64,000 nucleotides of DNA, taken from NCBI GenBank assembly GCA_033675265.1, contig JAUJYZ010000509.1, positions 62,001-126,000 on the forward strand, in the 5' to 3' direction. The position numbers and the translations under genes are program-made. Source of the DNA: Actinostola sp. cb2023. Its lineage: Eukaryota > Cnidaria > Anthozoa > Actiniaria > Actinostolidae. Positions 44,901 to 56,115 of the stretch are shown piece by piece (position 1 is the stretch's first letter; each line of letters begins with the position of its first letter). Under the pieces are notes generated by a model that ran no database searches, was not told the origin of the DNA, and saw only the letters and a program-made list of their open reading frames with translations.

Positions 44901-45054
44901 AAACAATTGAAAGGGAGTGTGCAAGAAAAAATGTGAGTGATCATAACAGTTGGATTTTCATCATTACATTGTTATTGCACATGCAGACCCCTTCCACAGT
45001 GATATAGTACTAATTATAGAGTTTATTATCATTACAAGCATGCATCAGGGACCG

Positions 45055-45055
<1 letters not shown>

Positions 45056-45087
<32 letters not shown>
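45056..45087 (+). repeat. Uninterrupted run of 32 G
   Basis: Lies at the start of the fourth block of the DUF6589-type gene, either in the acceptor region or coding polyglycine. Confidence 0.9.
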
Positions 45088-45088
<1 letters not shown>

Positions 45089-45799
45089 ATTGAACAGGTT
45101 GAAGAGAAGTTATTTGTAAATCATTCATCTGTGGGGGAGATTGGTACTTCAATGGCCAGTATATATCGAACAGGGACAAATAATGCTGCCAAGGGTGTGC
45201 ACAACCACTATAATGAATTTAGCGAGTTTCATGCTAGAGAGGTGGAGGCACACATTTGCAGTGCATTTATGGAAAAGATGGAAATGAAAAAAATGGATGG
45301 TAGGCTTTACTGACGAACACTAACCTGGCAACAAACCAAACAACAAATATAATATCTATACAAGCACACACTAACAAACAAAAAGGAACAAAAATATTTC
45401 TACATATTGATGTTTTTATGTCAATTTCAGTATATCATGTTGTTGGTGCTGCATGTCTGTAACTTTTAATTTGACAGATCAACCAAACCTCATTCTACCC
45501 AGTGAATCACAATCTCTAGCTGTCAGAGGAAAATGGCTACATGACCTTTGTCGTGACTTTGTGAGAGAATATGTATTCCATACTGATGAATTACTTGAAG
45601 TTGTAAACAACACTGCCGATTTGGAGAGGAGAACCTCACCACCTTATAAGTGCAGAGCAAATGAATGCAAAGAGTCATATGTTTTCCACTCTGCCAGAGT
45701 AAGGTTAGAAATACTAGTTACATGTATGCATCATTTTGTCTTGCAATCCCATAATATAATAATAATAATAATCAATAATTTATATATATTATATATATA

Positions 45800-45893
45800 C
45801 AGTCATTTGCAAAAATTCTGGCCGCTAAGAAATATCAATATATCAATATATCGGGTGCATTATCGTGGCGGCCAGAATTTTGGCAAATGACTG
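45800..45893. mobile_element. Tc1/mariner-type MITE, family A, 94 bp
   Basis: CAGTCATTTGCAAAAATTCT ends with TA flanks. It is the shortest copy; the core is nearly gone. Confidence 0.85.
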
Positions 45894-45924
45894 TATATTA
45901 GCAATATTATTATTATATCAGATA

Positions 45925-46197
45925 CAGTCATTTGCAAAAATTCTGGCTGCCACGATATATCAATATATCGGGTGCATTATGGGTAATTAAATAATACTAT
46001 TTTGAGTTTCCTAACTTATTAAATGAAGCAAAATTTACAAACAACAAACGTGTTACTAAAATAAACATTATACTAAATATTTCTACCAACTTTGCTGGCG
46101 TTAACCCGCTTTAAGGGGAATTTGCTATTATTTAACTACCCATAATGCACCCGATATATTGATATTTCGTAGCGGACAGAATTTTTGCAAATGACTG
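45925..46197. mobile_element. Tc1/mariner-type MITE, family A, 273 bp
   Basis: Same ends and same core (GGGTGCATTATGGGTAATTA) as 13629-13896, in an intron of the DUF6589-type gene. Confidence 0.85.
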
Positions 46198-46882
46198 TAT
46201 ATGACAAAGATACACTTCTCCTTATACTCATTGTGACTGAGACAAAAGTATGTGGATATCAATACTGTACTAAAAGTACATTGACTTCATATTACACATA
46301 TTTTTGCTTTTTCATGCTATTTCATGCATAAAATAACATAAGTCCATCTTTTAACTTAATAACTATAATTTTCAATTTGTTGATTGTTATACTTTGATTG
46401 TAACCAAGTTGCCTTTGGTCAACAGCCATGAAATCAAACAACATAATTTGACTGTTTCAAAATATGAAAATGATGAGAGGGACAACTTTTGTCGACAAGG
46501 ATGTAACCATGTGTTCAGCAGCACTTCCATTCGAAATGGGTATGATAATAGGGAGCTTAAGCATTGACGACGAAATAGACGACGACGACGACCGGAAATA
46601 GATCTGATACCTTTTGACGACGATGCGCATGCGTGTACTCAGTAAAACGTCGTCCAGCCTTCGTCGAGGACGGCATATCCACTGGAGAGGCGTTCAGGCG
46701 AAAACGTAAGTTATTTTCTCGTTTTAAATAGACAAAATCAACATCTCTAACGATATTTTATCCATATTTACCAAGATACATTCCTTATAGGCCTACTGAA
46801 TTTGTTTTAAAGCGTATTTGCTTTACAATTATCATTTGTTTTGATAAAATGGAGTCGCATTTGTTTTTCTAGGAATTCCAAT

Positions 46883-48298
46883 ATGGCGGATTCAGCTAGC
46901 TCAGTCGCCTCAGTGAAGAAAACGTATGTAATTGTTTATTTGATTTACTCTGTCAGTTTTGAAATGTGTTCTTTTCAGTGTCTAATAATTGTACGTATTA
47001 ATGTGTATGTATATCTACTGGTTTATTTCCTTCTAAAACATAAATATGCTTTTTGTACGTAAGCTTATTTTCGTGGCAAATTAAGCTAAAATCTTATAAG
47101 CTTTTACAGTATGGACACTCGAACCGTGAACACTTAGGATGCGTTCGATTGACCTTATTCCAGAATAGGAATACACGGAATAACATCGCCGAATCGCTGT
47201 CACGCAGCTACTGTCCACTGTAAAATGAAACAATACCTTGTTGTATCATAATAAAGTTACAAGGAACAGTTTGGAATTTTAAATGTGCTAAAATAAAAGC
47301 ATCGAAGTGTTTATTCCGTGTATTCCTATTCTGGAATAGAGTCAATCGAACGCACCCTTAGTTTTTTTCTAACACAAATATATAAATTATCGATTGAGCA
47401 AATAGATCAGAAAAATGATTTATTTTGATCACTAAGTGTATTTAAACTCAATGCTTCATTTGAGAGGCTATGAGGCAATAGAAAGTTAGAAAAAAAAAGT
47501 TAGAAAAAAACTCTTAAGTGTTCACGGTTCGAGTGTCCACATCTTATATCTAAATTAAAATATTGTATTTATTGACAGCAACAGATATTTTCAATGGACC
47601 GAAGAACATGATGTAGTCATGTGTAGGGAAGTTATACTTGAGGAGCCGTATAACTTCAAACCAAGAAGCCCAGAAAGAGGGAAAGTATGGGATAGCATAG
47701 CCACACATCTTAATGATCTTCAAGGCAACCAGCTTTTCGAGTAACTGCACGCTCAGTGCGAGACAGATATGCACTATTAACAAGCAAACGGGCACAAAAG
47801 ATACGGGAAGAAGAAAAAGCGAGTGGGATTGATGTGGAGGACGTGTCAGAGTTGGATAATTTGCTGGAAGACATTCTTGAAAGAGAAAAGGAAGGGAAAG
47901 CTGCAATCGAGGCACAGAATCTTGAAAAGAACAAAAAATCAGAAAAAGAAAAAGGAGCAGCAGACTTGATCAGAAGACAAGCTATGGAAAAAATGGAGAA
48001 AAGGCAAAGTGATGAATTTCAAACGGGAACAAAGAAAAAAGGAAGAAGAAGTACATCTGATGCAATAGATTATCTAAAAGAAAAGGCATCAAAAGAATAT
48101 GATCTAAGAAAAGAAGAAATGGAACTTAAGAAGAAAGAACAAGATCAATCTTCCCAACAACAGCAGGATATGATGAAAGTCTTGTTGAATCAAATGCAAC
48201 AGCAGCAACAACAACAACAAAACTTGCAAACCATGTTTCTTTCACAGCAACAACAACAAAATGAAATATTGAAGGCACTCATTGAAAACAAAAAATGA
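46883..48298 (+). pseudogene. Myb/SANT-like protein of the Harbinger element, one frameshift
   Basis: Coding exon 1 is 46883-46923 (MADSASSVASVKK), donor AAAAC|GTATGT. Exon 2 starts at 47579 after TATTGACAG with a SANT-like domain (FQWTEEHDVVMCREVI, NFKPRSPERGKVWDSIA). A slip of one base at about 47738 leads to TARSVRDRYALL, a long charged coiled coil and a Gln-rich tail. A noncoding leader exon ends at a GTAAGT near 46704. In Harbinger systems this protein binds the nuclease and the element ends and brings the nuclease into the nucleus. The slip could be real or an assembly error. Confidence 0.8.
47112..47539. mobile_element. MITE inside MITE in the Myb-gene intron
   Basis: Outer ends TGGACACTCGAACCGTGAAC and complement. 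An inner element (about 47141-47353) has ends GCGTTCGATTGAC. Both are palindromic. Confidence 0.8.
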
Positions 48299-48565
48299 TA
48301 ATTTATTGTTTTTAAGGTAACTGACAGCAATATATCATGTTGAATTTGTTGCAAGACAATTAATACGTTATATCAGTTTTATTTGAATGTGTACCACATC
48401 TTTACAACTAGTTACATTCAATTAATTTTAGTCCATTTTACTCACAATATAAGACAAGTTCTATATTGATTTGAAATTGACTAAATGTTGTTGCTGTTTG
48501 ATATACATTATATCAGTTTTATTGACTAAATACAATGTACATTCAAAGTTTAGCCATGTTTTTTA

Positions 48566-48695
48566 CAGTGCGACTACACCAACCATGCAAGGCCACCCAA
48601 ACAAATTTTCATACAAATTATCCAATCACAATTGAGTATTTATAAACAATAGAATCAACATTTGTTTGGTGGCCCTGGTTAGAGTAGTCGCACTG
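48566..48695. mobile_element. Tc1/mariner-like MITE of 130 bp
   Basis: Ends CAGTGCGACTAC and complement with TA flanks, in the spacer between the two Harbinger genes. Confidence 0.75.
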
Positions 48696-48698
48696 TAA

Positions 48699-49400
48699 TG
48701 GTTTGTAATATTGTCAAATATTTTCATATGGGCATTATTTTACTCTGACTGACATTACAACACAAGTTCTATGGTGGTTTGAAAGTGAATGAGTTTTGAT
48801 TTCACTGCTCTGTTGCTGTTTCGAATGATATTTATTAACATTTGTTAAATATACAATGTTTTAAGATTTTAAGTAAAAGTCTGCAGTTATGTTCTTTGAT
48901 GTGTCTTATTTCTCTACAGCTGCTATCATGTTTCTGTGACCCAGACAACTAGGTAATGATATACTGATATCTGGTTTTGTTGTGTTTTGGCTTGTCTATC
49001 AAACTATACCATAATTAATAACTCAGACTATTGTAAGTTCATTGCACTGACAGAAGCAAACACATCTGGAGTTGTTTGTGTCACAGAAACATGAAACAGT
49101 TACATTTATTCTGTTATTTAACAATTTTGCTTTTTAGAAGGTAAACACTGCACTAAATTTGTAACAATACCAGTGAAAATCTACTGTAAATCCTCTATTT
49201 ATCCTCTTGGGGGTCATTTATTTGAAGTATGGCTGAGTGGGTGGGCATATTAGGGGCAGGGGGTACTGTAATTTACAATTTGTAGCTTTGGTTTTGAAGG
49301 ATAGGGGGGCTTATAAACAACCTAAAAAAAATTGTAATCTAAAAAGGGGACCTACACGTATTAGAGAGAGAGGGGAAGCAAAGAGAGGATTTACATTAGT
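48699..49400. other. Spacer between the convergent Harbinger genes
   Basis: No gene is seen. AT-rich, with a small purine-rich patch at 49300-49390. Confidence 0.6.
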
Positions 49401-49409
49401 ACTTACAAT

Positions 49410-50592
49410 TCAAGCAAAGTAATCTTGAAGTGTTGGTGGACTGAGATCAAAGTATGTAGATGTGAGGTTTCCATACAGGCAGGTTAATGCATTGGTTAGG
49501 ATGACAGAAACAGCATACATTTTACCAACACTACTGAGCATAAGCTTGAGATTCTTCTTAAAGTCAATGAACTTGAATGAGTTGACCACATCTCCAAACA
49601 GCCACTCTACAGAACACCTAACACTACTCATTGCAGAATTATAGTTCTGCATCTGGGGAGTTAGAATACCATACTTAAAAGGACCCTGAAGATGTTGTCG
49701 CAGAGGATAAGCAGGATCTCCATACACGCAGAGAGGCTGACCAGCTGGGTTAAAGGCAAATTGCTGTAGATCTTGAAGTAGGCCTGAGTCAGCAAGCATG
49801 CCAGCATCATGTTTTCTACCTTCTGAAAGATATACATATGTAATTATATAAACATGTAACTTTTGAAAAAAAAAAATACACATTTATAGCTAGTGTAACT
49901 CAGTTCTAATACTTGAGACTTTTCTTACCTACTGGGCCATACAAGTTTCCAATTAGACCATTAGGTAAAGCAATACTCTGGAATTTAATGGCATGCACCC
50001 TCTTATGACCATTGTACACTATTCTTTGATTTTCTCCAGGTCTTGCTATGGGTCTGACTGTACCATCAATAAAGCCAAAACAGTTGTGTAATGGAGCTCC
50101 ATTGGCTGAAATTGCATCTGTATAAGTTTGCAAATTGGCTGGGCTAAGAAGTGTATGATTCCACTGCATGATTCTCTGGTAATGGTTATCATAAATATAG
50201 TCTTGAATATAGTTTGTGACCATACTAAGAATTGGTACCGGTTTAGCAAACCGTTGTACCATATCTCCGAATCTACAAGGGTAAGACAATCGTCTTAAAA
50301 GCATACACAAGGCTTCAGTTCCATCACAGATTGATCGCTGGTCACATTCAATGACTGCAGGAATTCCTAGAACATCTGATAAAATATTAATATCCCTTCT
50401 CTTCATTCGAAATTCAGCTAAGCATTCAGATTCATCGAGTTCTTCAAGATCAAAGGAGGAGTACGAATCGTAAGGAAATTCAGGATTTCTCGACTGATAC
50501 TCGTCAAAAAGTAGTAAAAACTCTTCATCATTAATTAGGCCGTCATCGTGACCTAACAGCAGCAGATTTCGAATAGATTTGAACGATGCCAT
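49410..50592 (-). CDS. Harbinger DDE nuclease, two exons
   Basis: Exon 1 is 49929-50592 and exon 2 49410-49822, with GT and AG in place and an exact codon join at GlyProVal-Glu. Start 50592 is preferred because it gives the short N-terminus usual in the family; an in-frame ATG at 50649 is possible. Motifs: helix-turn-helix-like region (ICDGTEALCMLLRRLSYPCR), NCFGFIDGTVRPI with the first Asp, YGDPAYP with the second Asp, and CSVEWLFGDV with the Glu. The full DDE triad is present and both exons are open, so the enzyme could be active. About 358 residues, normal for the family. Confidence 0.9.
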
Positions 50593-51992
50593 TGAAGCCG
50601 TCGTCCACGAAAAACACACTGTGCTTAAACCTTTCAACCTTCCCGCCAAGGACGACGTCCTCGACCCAGTCTTTTCCTAAAATGACGTCATGTTTTCGTC
50701 GTCGTCGTCTATTTCGTCGTCAATGCTTAAGCTCCCTAATGTCTGAATATGACAACCTTAGGTAACATGAAAATGACTATACCTTGTAGGTTGGTGTCAA
50801 TGTATGAGAATTAAGACCATTCTTCAAACATGTAAGTGCCCATCTTCAGGGATTGTGACAAAATGATTACTATTAATAACATTGTTATATTATCAGTTAA
50901 TAGTTGGAACTGCAAATATAAGATGGCTTGCAATGATAGTGGTGGGCAAAAACTTGGATAAGTACATCTTAATAATAATAGCACATGGTTGAAGAATTAC
51001 CTCAATTCTCATACATGTATGTATGTAATTGTACATTATCTCAGTATATTTAGTATATCAGCTCCAATATAGCAAGAAAACAGCTGCTGAATACTAAATT
51101 TACTGACATACAATGCATTGCGGTCTTGGAATGCACTATTTGGTATTCAGTATTCACAAGACATTGTTTTTTGAAATAGCTGTATTATTACATGTACATG
51201 TAATATATGTATGTACAAGACAATAGTATATATACGGTACTATATCATCTATACATCCAATACATGTGAAAGGACTAGTTCCAAATTATATAATATTAGT
51301 AAATATAGAATGGATTTGACAGGCATGAACAGAAAGCTCACCAGAGTCAAGATACTACCACAAGTGACAGCAATCCTAAAGATTCCAAAGAGTCAAACCA
51401 GTCATCAAATACTGAGGACTACATTTATAACTATCATCAAGCTAAATTAGCTATGGGATTGGCCCTTTTTGAATTCCATGATTGCATAAAGGAGGGAGAT
51501 GGAGAAAGGCTTTTTAACTTGTACAAATTAGCTCTTTTACTTTATAGAAGCACAGGACACACAAAGTATTCTTATGCTGTTTTACTATATTTAGCTCAAA
51601 TATGATTTTTTTACCCAAATCAGAAGCTTTCAGACTAAAATGGAACCGTTTTTACAACCATCATGGTGGAAAAGGTAAAAATATTCCACTAGATCTTAGA
51701 AAGGAGTAGCAAAACTCTATCTTGAAAACCATGTGGCGAGCACTTTAAAAGAAATTTAAAAGAGGCAAGTCCTAAACGAATCTCAGATTCATTAGAATTA
51801 CAAGAGTTATTACTGTTTTCTGTTGATAAAGATTGTGAGCTTACAATAAGAAAAGGACACAGATCTAATCACAAACAGGCGGAAGCTGTTTTACAAATTG
51901 TAACTGACCTCATGGAAAATGAGACATTTAAATTTACAAGGGGCCGTGAAGGTTATCCATCTTTTCCTATGTTTGAGACAAACCTTGTAAGC

Positions 51993-52735
51993 CTAGATTA
52001 TCGTGACCTGCACAAATGGATAAAAGACCACCTTGATCACCTCTAGAATCATATATGCATGGAGAGTGGAATAAACTGGATATGTGGTTATGTCATCAAT
52101 TGTAAATATCTTATGGCAATTACTCACAATATCTTCTATAAGCTGTTCTGAGAACCCATGAGCAGCCACTGTATCAAAAACTGCTGCTTTCCCTTGCATA
52201 TATGCAGATACTAATTCTTGTAATGCTTCTTTTAAAACTTGCTTGTCGTGTTCAGATACAGGTCTGACCAGATGACTTGTAGTTGGATTTAAAACTGTTG
52301 GAGTAGAATCTGTCTCAAAGTTGAAATCAACTGGGCAATCAGTTCCATCATTACTGCAAACACATGATCTGCTAAAGTAGCTGCAGCAGTCATGTTTTGG
52401 AGAAGAAGGCTAAACAGACTTATCAAATGGACCATATGCAGCTACACGATAGCAACCTGTAGTTCTGACAAATGTTTTAACATCGCTATCGCAATGGCTT
52501 AATTGCTTGCCATGGTAAACAATTATGACATGGGATGGACTTCCATCACGACCTGCTCTTCCTGATTCCTGAAGCTGATCCAGGAGATTCCTGGCTGGGC
52601 CCCAATTTATAATGTATCTTACATCGGGGAAGTTGACACCCATGCTTAGGGCAGATGATGCGACTACCACTCTCTTCTTTCCCTGACCTTTAAGTTGAGA
52701 AAGCAATCTCTCTTTTTGTTTTCTTGCCTAAGGCC
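51993..52735 (-). pseudogene. RecQ-type helicase, C-terminal half
   Basis: The minus strand reads VVVASSALSMGVNFPDVRYI and QESGRAGRDG (motifs V and VI), then VRTTGCYRVAAYGPFDKSV and a stop at about 52411. The same frame continues with HDCC and CVCS (the RecQ zinc-binding region) and a helical tail ending in VFYPFVQVTII at 51993. Upstream of about 52735 the frame is cut by GC-rich unrelated sequence, so motifs I-IV are missing. The last 50 bases overlap, in antisense, the last codons of the DUF6589-type gene (51993-52046). Confidence 0.75.
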
Positions 52736-52739
52736 GGGC

Positions 52740-53264
52740 ACGAGTCTAGGAATAGAGTTGGTTTTTTGTTTTTGATTTGTTTTTGTTGGTCACCGTCGCG
52801 AATTGGAAGGAGACAAAGAGTCTGACCACAAGAGAGATTACAAATCACAAACCAATAGCACTGGAGGTCAAGGGGCAAGTTCAGCCGTCCAATTGAAACT
52901 CATGATCACGTAAAGTAGTTCCCCAAAATCTAAATATGTTTTCTCGATTTTGCTAGCACTGTTAATCCTCTTAACCAGCCGTTTATACAAATTCTGAGCT
53001 GGCCGGTATTATGTTGTCGAGTGCCGAGTCACCCAACAAGTAACCAAACTATAATCGTTATCTCAGATCTAAACATTGAGAAATTTTAAGCAGTGAATAC
53101 ACCTATGATGACTAAGCACAATCTGCAATCGAGTAGGATTGGGAACGAGACCACTAAAAGCTGATCTATGAGGTTTTATTGACAGTCGACCTCTTTCTTC
53201 ACAAACCTTGTTCGGGGAAGGTTATGTCGTCTTGCGATCGTGAGAAAAACGACTTGAAGGAAGT
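52740..53264. other. Unassigned stretch
   Basis: Repeat-like sequence after the RecQ break and no gene that I recognise. Confidence 0.5.
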
Positions 53265-53681
53265 ATGTCTAATACGCTTATCTCACATACAAATGCACAC
53301 GCCGTTAGCGGTAGACCTACTCTAAAAGATGTGAAGCGTATTTGGACCAGGTCGTTCCGCGGACTCAAATTCACATATGAAAAATCTGAAAAAATCAAAT
53401 CAAAATCTTATGAAATATCAAATGCAAGTGAAAAAACTGTGAACACAAACTACGACCAAAATGACAAAACAATGACTATTGACTTGATAACTAACTCTGA
53501 AGCTGAAAAGAACTACTCTGATTGCAAGAAAAGCAAGAGCAAGACTGATGGTGATGACCTTAACTTGAAAGTCCCAAAATTGGATGAAGCGAAAGATGAC
53601 CGTCAACGAAGCAACTGGAAAAGTACTTATTCAGCACTTGTGGCTCTCACAGTAAAAATAGTCTCTCTTGTTTTGTTTTAG
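53265..53681 (+). CDS. Unrecognised Lys/Asp/Ser-rich ORF
   Basis: 138 codons, hydrophilic, with one hydrophobic C-terminal segment (STYSALVALTVKIVSLVLF) that could be a tail anchor. No motif was recognised. The start context is weak (a GTATG splice-like word lies at the ATG). It may be an exon or chance. Confidence 0.3.
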   Translation: MSNTLISHTNAHAVSGRPTLKDVKRIWTRSFRGLKFTYEKSEKIKSKSYEISNASEKTVNTNYDQNDKTMTIDLITNSEAEKNYSDCKKSKSKTDGDDLNLKVPKLDEAKDDRQRSNWKSTYSALVALTVKIVSLVLF

Positions 53682-53866
53682 TGTGTGGTATACTAGTAAA
53701 AAACACTTAGATTTTATTTATACAATCAGTATTATCGTTGTATTATCGTTGTATTATCGTTGTATTATCGATCGTTTATCTCGTCACGACCTGTGTATGG
53801 AATTTCATGTATTCAGTAGAAGACATGGTTAATGCTCTTGATGATTGTGATATACTATAGAAAGTT

Positions 53867-54271
53867 ATGGAATTAAGTAATAGATACAAGAATAATGATG
53901 CTATGGTGACAATAAAAGTACAACAATTCAGATCGCGTTATGCAAAGTATGTCCATTATAAATATACTCGTGTTGTATGTGAGTGTCATGGCTCTAAACG
54001 TGAGCGTGAACCAAGCAGAATACATGTGAAAAAGTCGCAGAAAACTACAGATAAGAGGTCTGTTTGGAGATGCATAATTAAAAAGACACCGAAGTCTTCT
54101 AAAATGCATCATCTTGATATCAAATATACAACAAGTTGCAAGGAAAAGAATAAAAGTTCTGTCAGGTTTGTAAATAAAGTGAGAAAAAAAAACAAGAAGT
54201 TGCGACGTGTGGAGTGTGGGATGCCTGCTGATAGAAATGGCAACAGGAAAACCACCATGGAACGCCCATGA
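53867..54271 (+). CDS. Unrecognised basic ORF
   Basis: 134 codons, strongly Lys/Arg-rich, with CECHG and two Cys later; a nucleic-acid-binding protein or chance. A minus-strand frame of similar length overlaps it and is judged to be the shadow. Confidence 0.3.
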   Translation: MELSNRYKNNDAMVTIKVQQFRSRYAKYVHYKYTRVVCECHGSKREREPSRIHVKKSQKTTDKRSVWRCIIKKTPKSSKMHHLDIKYTTSCKEKNKSSVRFVNKVRKKNKKLRRVECGMPADRNGNRKTTMERP

Positions 54272-54566
54272 GCACTCGAACCATCTCGCTCTTATATTCA
54301 AAGTAATTAAGATTCATCCATTTATTTCTTCTTATTCTTTTCATTTTTCTTTTTATTATATTATTTTTTAATTAACATTTCAGATCGGCTGTGCCACTGC
54401 ACCTTCTGAGATAAATAGCCAACTGGTTCGCCTCCTTGCCAGTTGGGTTTCTTAAAAAAAAATTTATTTCAGTTTCAGTTTCATTTCAGGAGGACCAGAT
54501 TGGAAAAAAGCATAGCTTTATCTGTTACATCCTCATTAAATAAAGTGTTATATATTTATTTTTTTA

Positions 54567-54702
54567 TCCCCGAGTATCTCAATCAAGCTATTCAAGATGT
54601 ATTGCTACGTTGCTTTCAGCACAACCCCGAAGATCGACCACCTGCATGCTTTAGAATTACTCAAACATCCTTTGTTTACAATGGGTCCCTGCTAATATTA
54701 TA
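54567..54702 (+). pseudogene. Protein-kinase C-lobe scrap
   Basis: The frame IPEYLNQAIQDVLLRCFQHN then PEDRPPA matches the end of a STE-type kinase domain (C-x4-P-x2-RP). After a slip the next codons give ELLKHPLFT, the usual last helix. The rest of the kinase is not here. Confidence 0.55.
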
Positions 54703-55041
54703 AAGTCATCAAGCCTAAAGGTGCGGTATTAGGAGCAACAAAATCGTGCAACTTGTCACGCAACATTGTTCAGATTGTTGCGTTGCAAGTTGCAGAGCAA
54801 TGTTTCTCCTATTACCATCGTTCGCGCAACTTGACTCGCACGCAACAACTTATATTTTCAGTGTTGCAGGTTGGAAAACTTTGTTGCATGAAGTAGAAAG
54901 AACTTCTAACTTCTAACAAGCGGTCAGTAAACTTTGATAGACAGGAGTTGATAAACTCACTATAAATAAGATCGGGCATAGCTTGTAAAATACAGTAGAG
55001 TAGAAGAGCAGAAAAGTACAGAAGAATAAAGAAACCTTTAA

Positions 55042-55424
55042 AGTGCAACTAACCCTATGAGATTGTTTTAAAAATCTATTCAATATATGCTGAATAGTTG
55101 GTGGGTTCAGTATTTTGTGATTTGAACCTTGCGTTTATAAGTTATAGAGGTTTGAAATCTCAATATGCAAATTTGATGACGTCTACTAAGGAATTTGCAA
55201 TAACTTATTTAGACTTTTTCAAGAAGAACTAATTTTTTGAAATGGGCAAAATAGTTATAAAATCATTTATAAAGAATGATTGCTTAGTAGACGTCATCAA
55301 ATTTGCATATTGAGATTTCAAACATCTATAACTCAAGGTTCAAATCACAAAATACTGAACCCACCAACTATTCAGCATATATTGAATATATTTTTAAAAC
55401 AATATCATAGGGATTAGTTGCACT
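55042..55424. mobile_element. TTAA-flanked MITE, relative of 9836-10295
   Basis: Ends AGTGCAACTAA and complement, TTAA at 55038-55041 and 55425-55428. It shares the inner segment CTCAATATGCAAAT with the MITE at 10 kb. Confidence 0.85.
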
Positions 55425-55889
55425 TTAACGAACGGTACTTGCTTGTACTAAGAGAAAGTCTACCCCTATAACATATATGTAGTTACGAAGAGTATACGGC
55501 TAGAACTGCGTTTCTCCTTAGGTTTAAGAGCTGAATTACAGGAAATGTTAGAAGCACATATTATTTGTATAGAGAGGAAGCTACGATTATATCCTTGCTT
55601 AAGGAAATATGACGTGGCTTCAGCACCTCGAGCGTTAAAAGCTCGATTGACTTGTAACATAAATAAACTCTTCCAAATCTACATTTCAATAAGTCAAACT
55701 TTAATATTGTTCTAAAGTAGCAGTGTATACTAAAAGTTCGGTTGAAGAACTGGTTGCTGATCTTATCACACAAATCGGTTCCCTATATTCCCTTTCGATT
55801 CCCTATGTATTCAGTTCGTGAAATTATCTTGGCTGTTCTATTTTCAGTTCATCCAGCACGCAATACTAAATATACAGTACAGCCCAAAA

Positions 55890-56115
55890 GTTTTTCACGC
55901 ATTGCGGTACCCCAAACGCAATTGCGCCTCGAACAACCGCAATTGCGTTTGGTCGCCACAGCCGCAATTGCACCTCAATTGTGGCTAAACAAAATTGCGG
56001 TTAGGCCAAACACAATTGCGTTTGGTCTAAATGGAATTGCGGTTAGGGGCAATTGCGGTTAGGGGCAATTGCGGTGAAGCGCAATTGCGGTTAACGATCG
56101 TTATATTGCGGTTCG
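55890..56115. repeat. Cluster of GCAATTGCGG words
   Basis: About ten or more occurrences of AATTGCGG or its complement in both orientations in about 220 bases. Many contain the palindrome CGCAATTGCG. The spacing is irregular, so it is not a simple tandem repeat. Confidence 0.8.

Larger units (their letters stand above)
46550..50737. mobile_element. PIF/Harbinger transposon, nearly complete, 4.2 kb
   Basis: Ends AGGGAGCTTAAGCATTGACG and complement (about 42 bases with GACGAC repeats), flanked by AAT on both sides. It encodes the usual pair: a Myb/SANT-like protein (+) and a DDE nuclease (-), transcribed towards each other. It inserted 10 bases inside the intron after exon block 6 of the DUF6589-type gene, so splicing of the host gene need not be destroyed. 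Confidence 0.9.
42603..52046 (+). pseudogene. DUF6589-type gene, seven exon blocks, interrupted by transposons
   Basis: Exon blocks: 42603-44057 (one-base slip near 42680; N-terminal FCRICKKSF and KVCVSC zinc pair; then AYRISNILIHSGAS and LGICMSPNSALGI), 44203-44536 (VGDNIDLEMTTRIQSKEKGN, SIHWTHQCA), 44613-44862 (small deletion or slip; LEGLEPEFADWHAKFTLYK), about 45090-45299 (HNHYNEFSEFHAREVEAHIC), 45431-45703 (KWLHDLCRDFVREYVFHTDE), 46426-46539, and 51323-52046 (EDYIYNYHQAKLAMG, KWNRFYNHHGGKGKNIPLDL, GYPSFPMFETNLVSLDY). Splice phases fit at each junction. Breaks: slips near 42680, 44760 and 51603, a TAG at about 51705, and a 32-G run in block 4. The family is widespread in cnidarians; its function is unknown to me. 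Confidence 0.8.

Noticed and set aside
41206..52735. A single RecQ gene spanning 41-53 kb
   Set aside because: The N-terminal exon lies downstream of the C-terminal half on the minus strand, so they cannot be one colinear gene.
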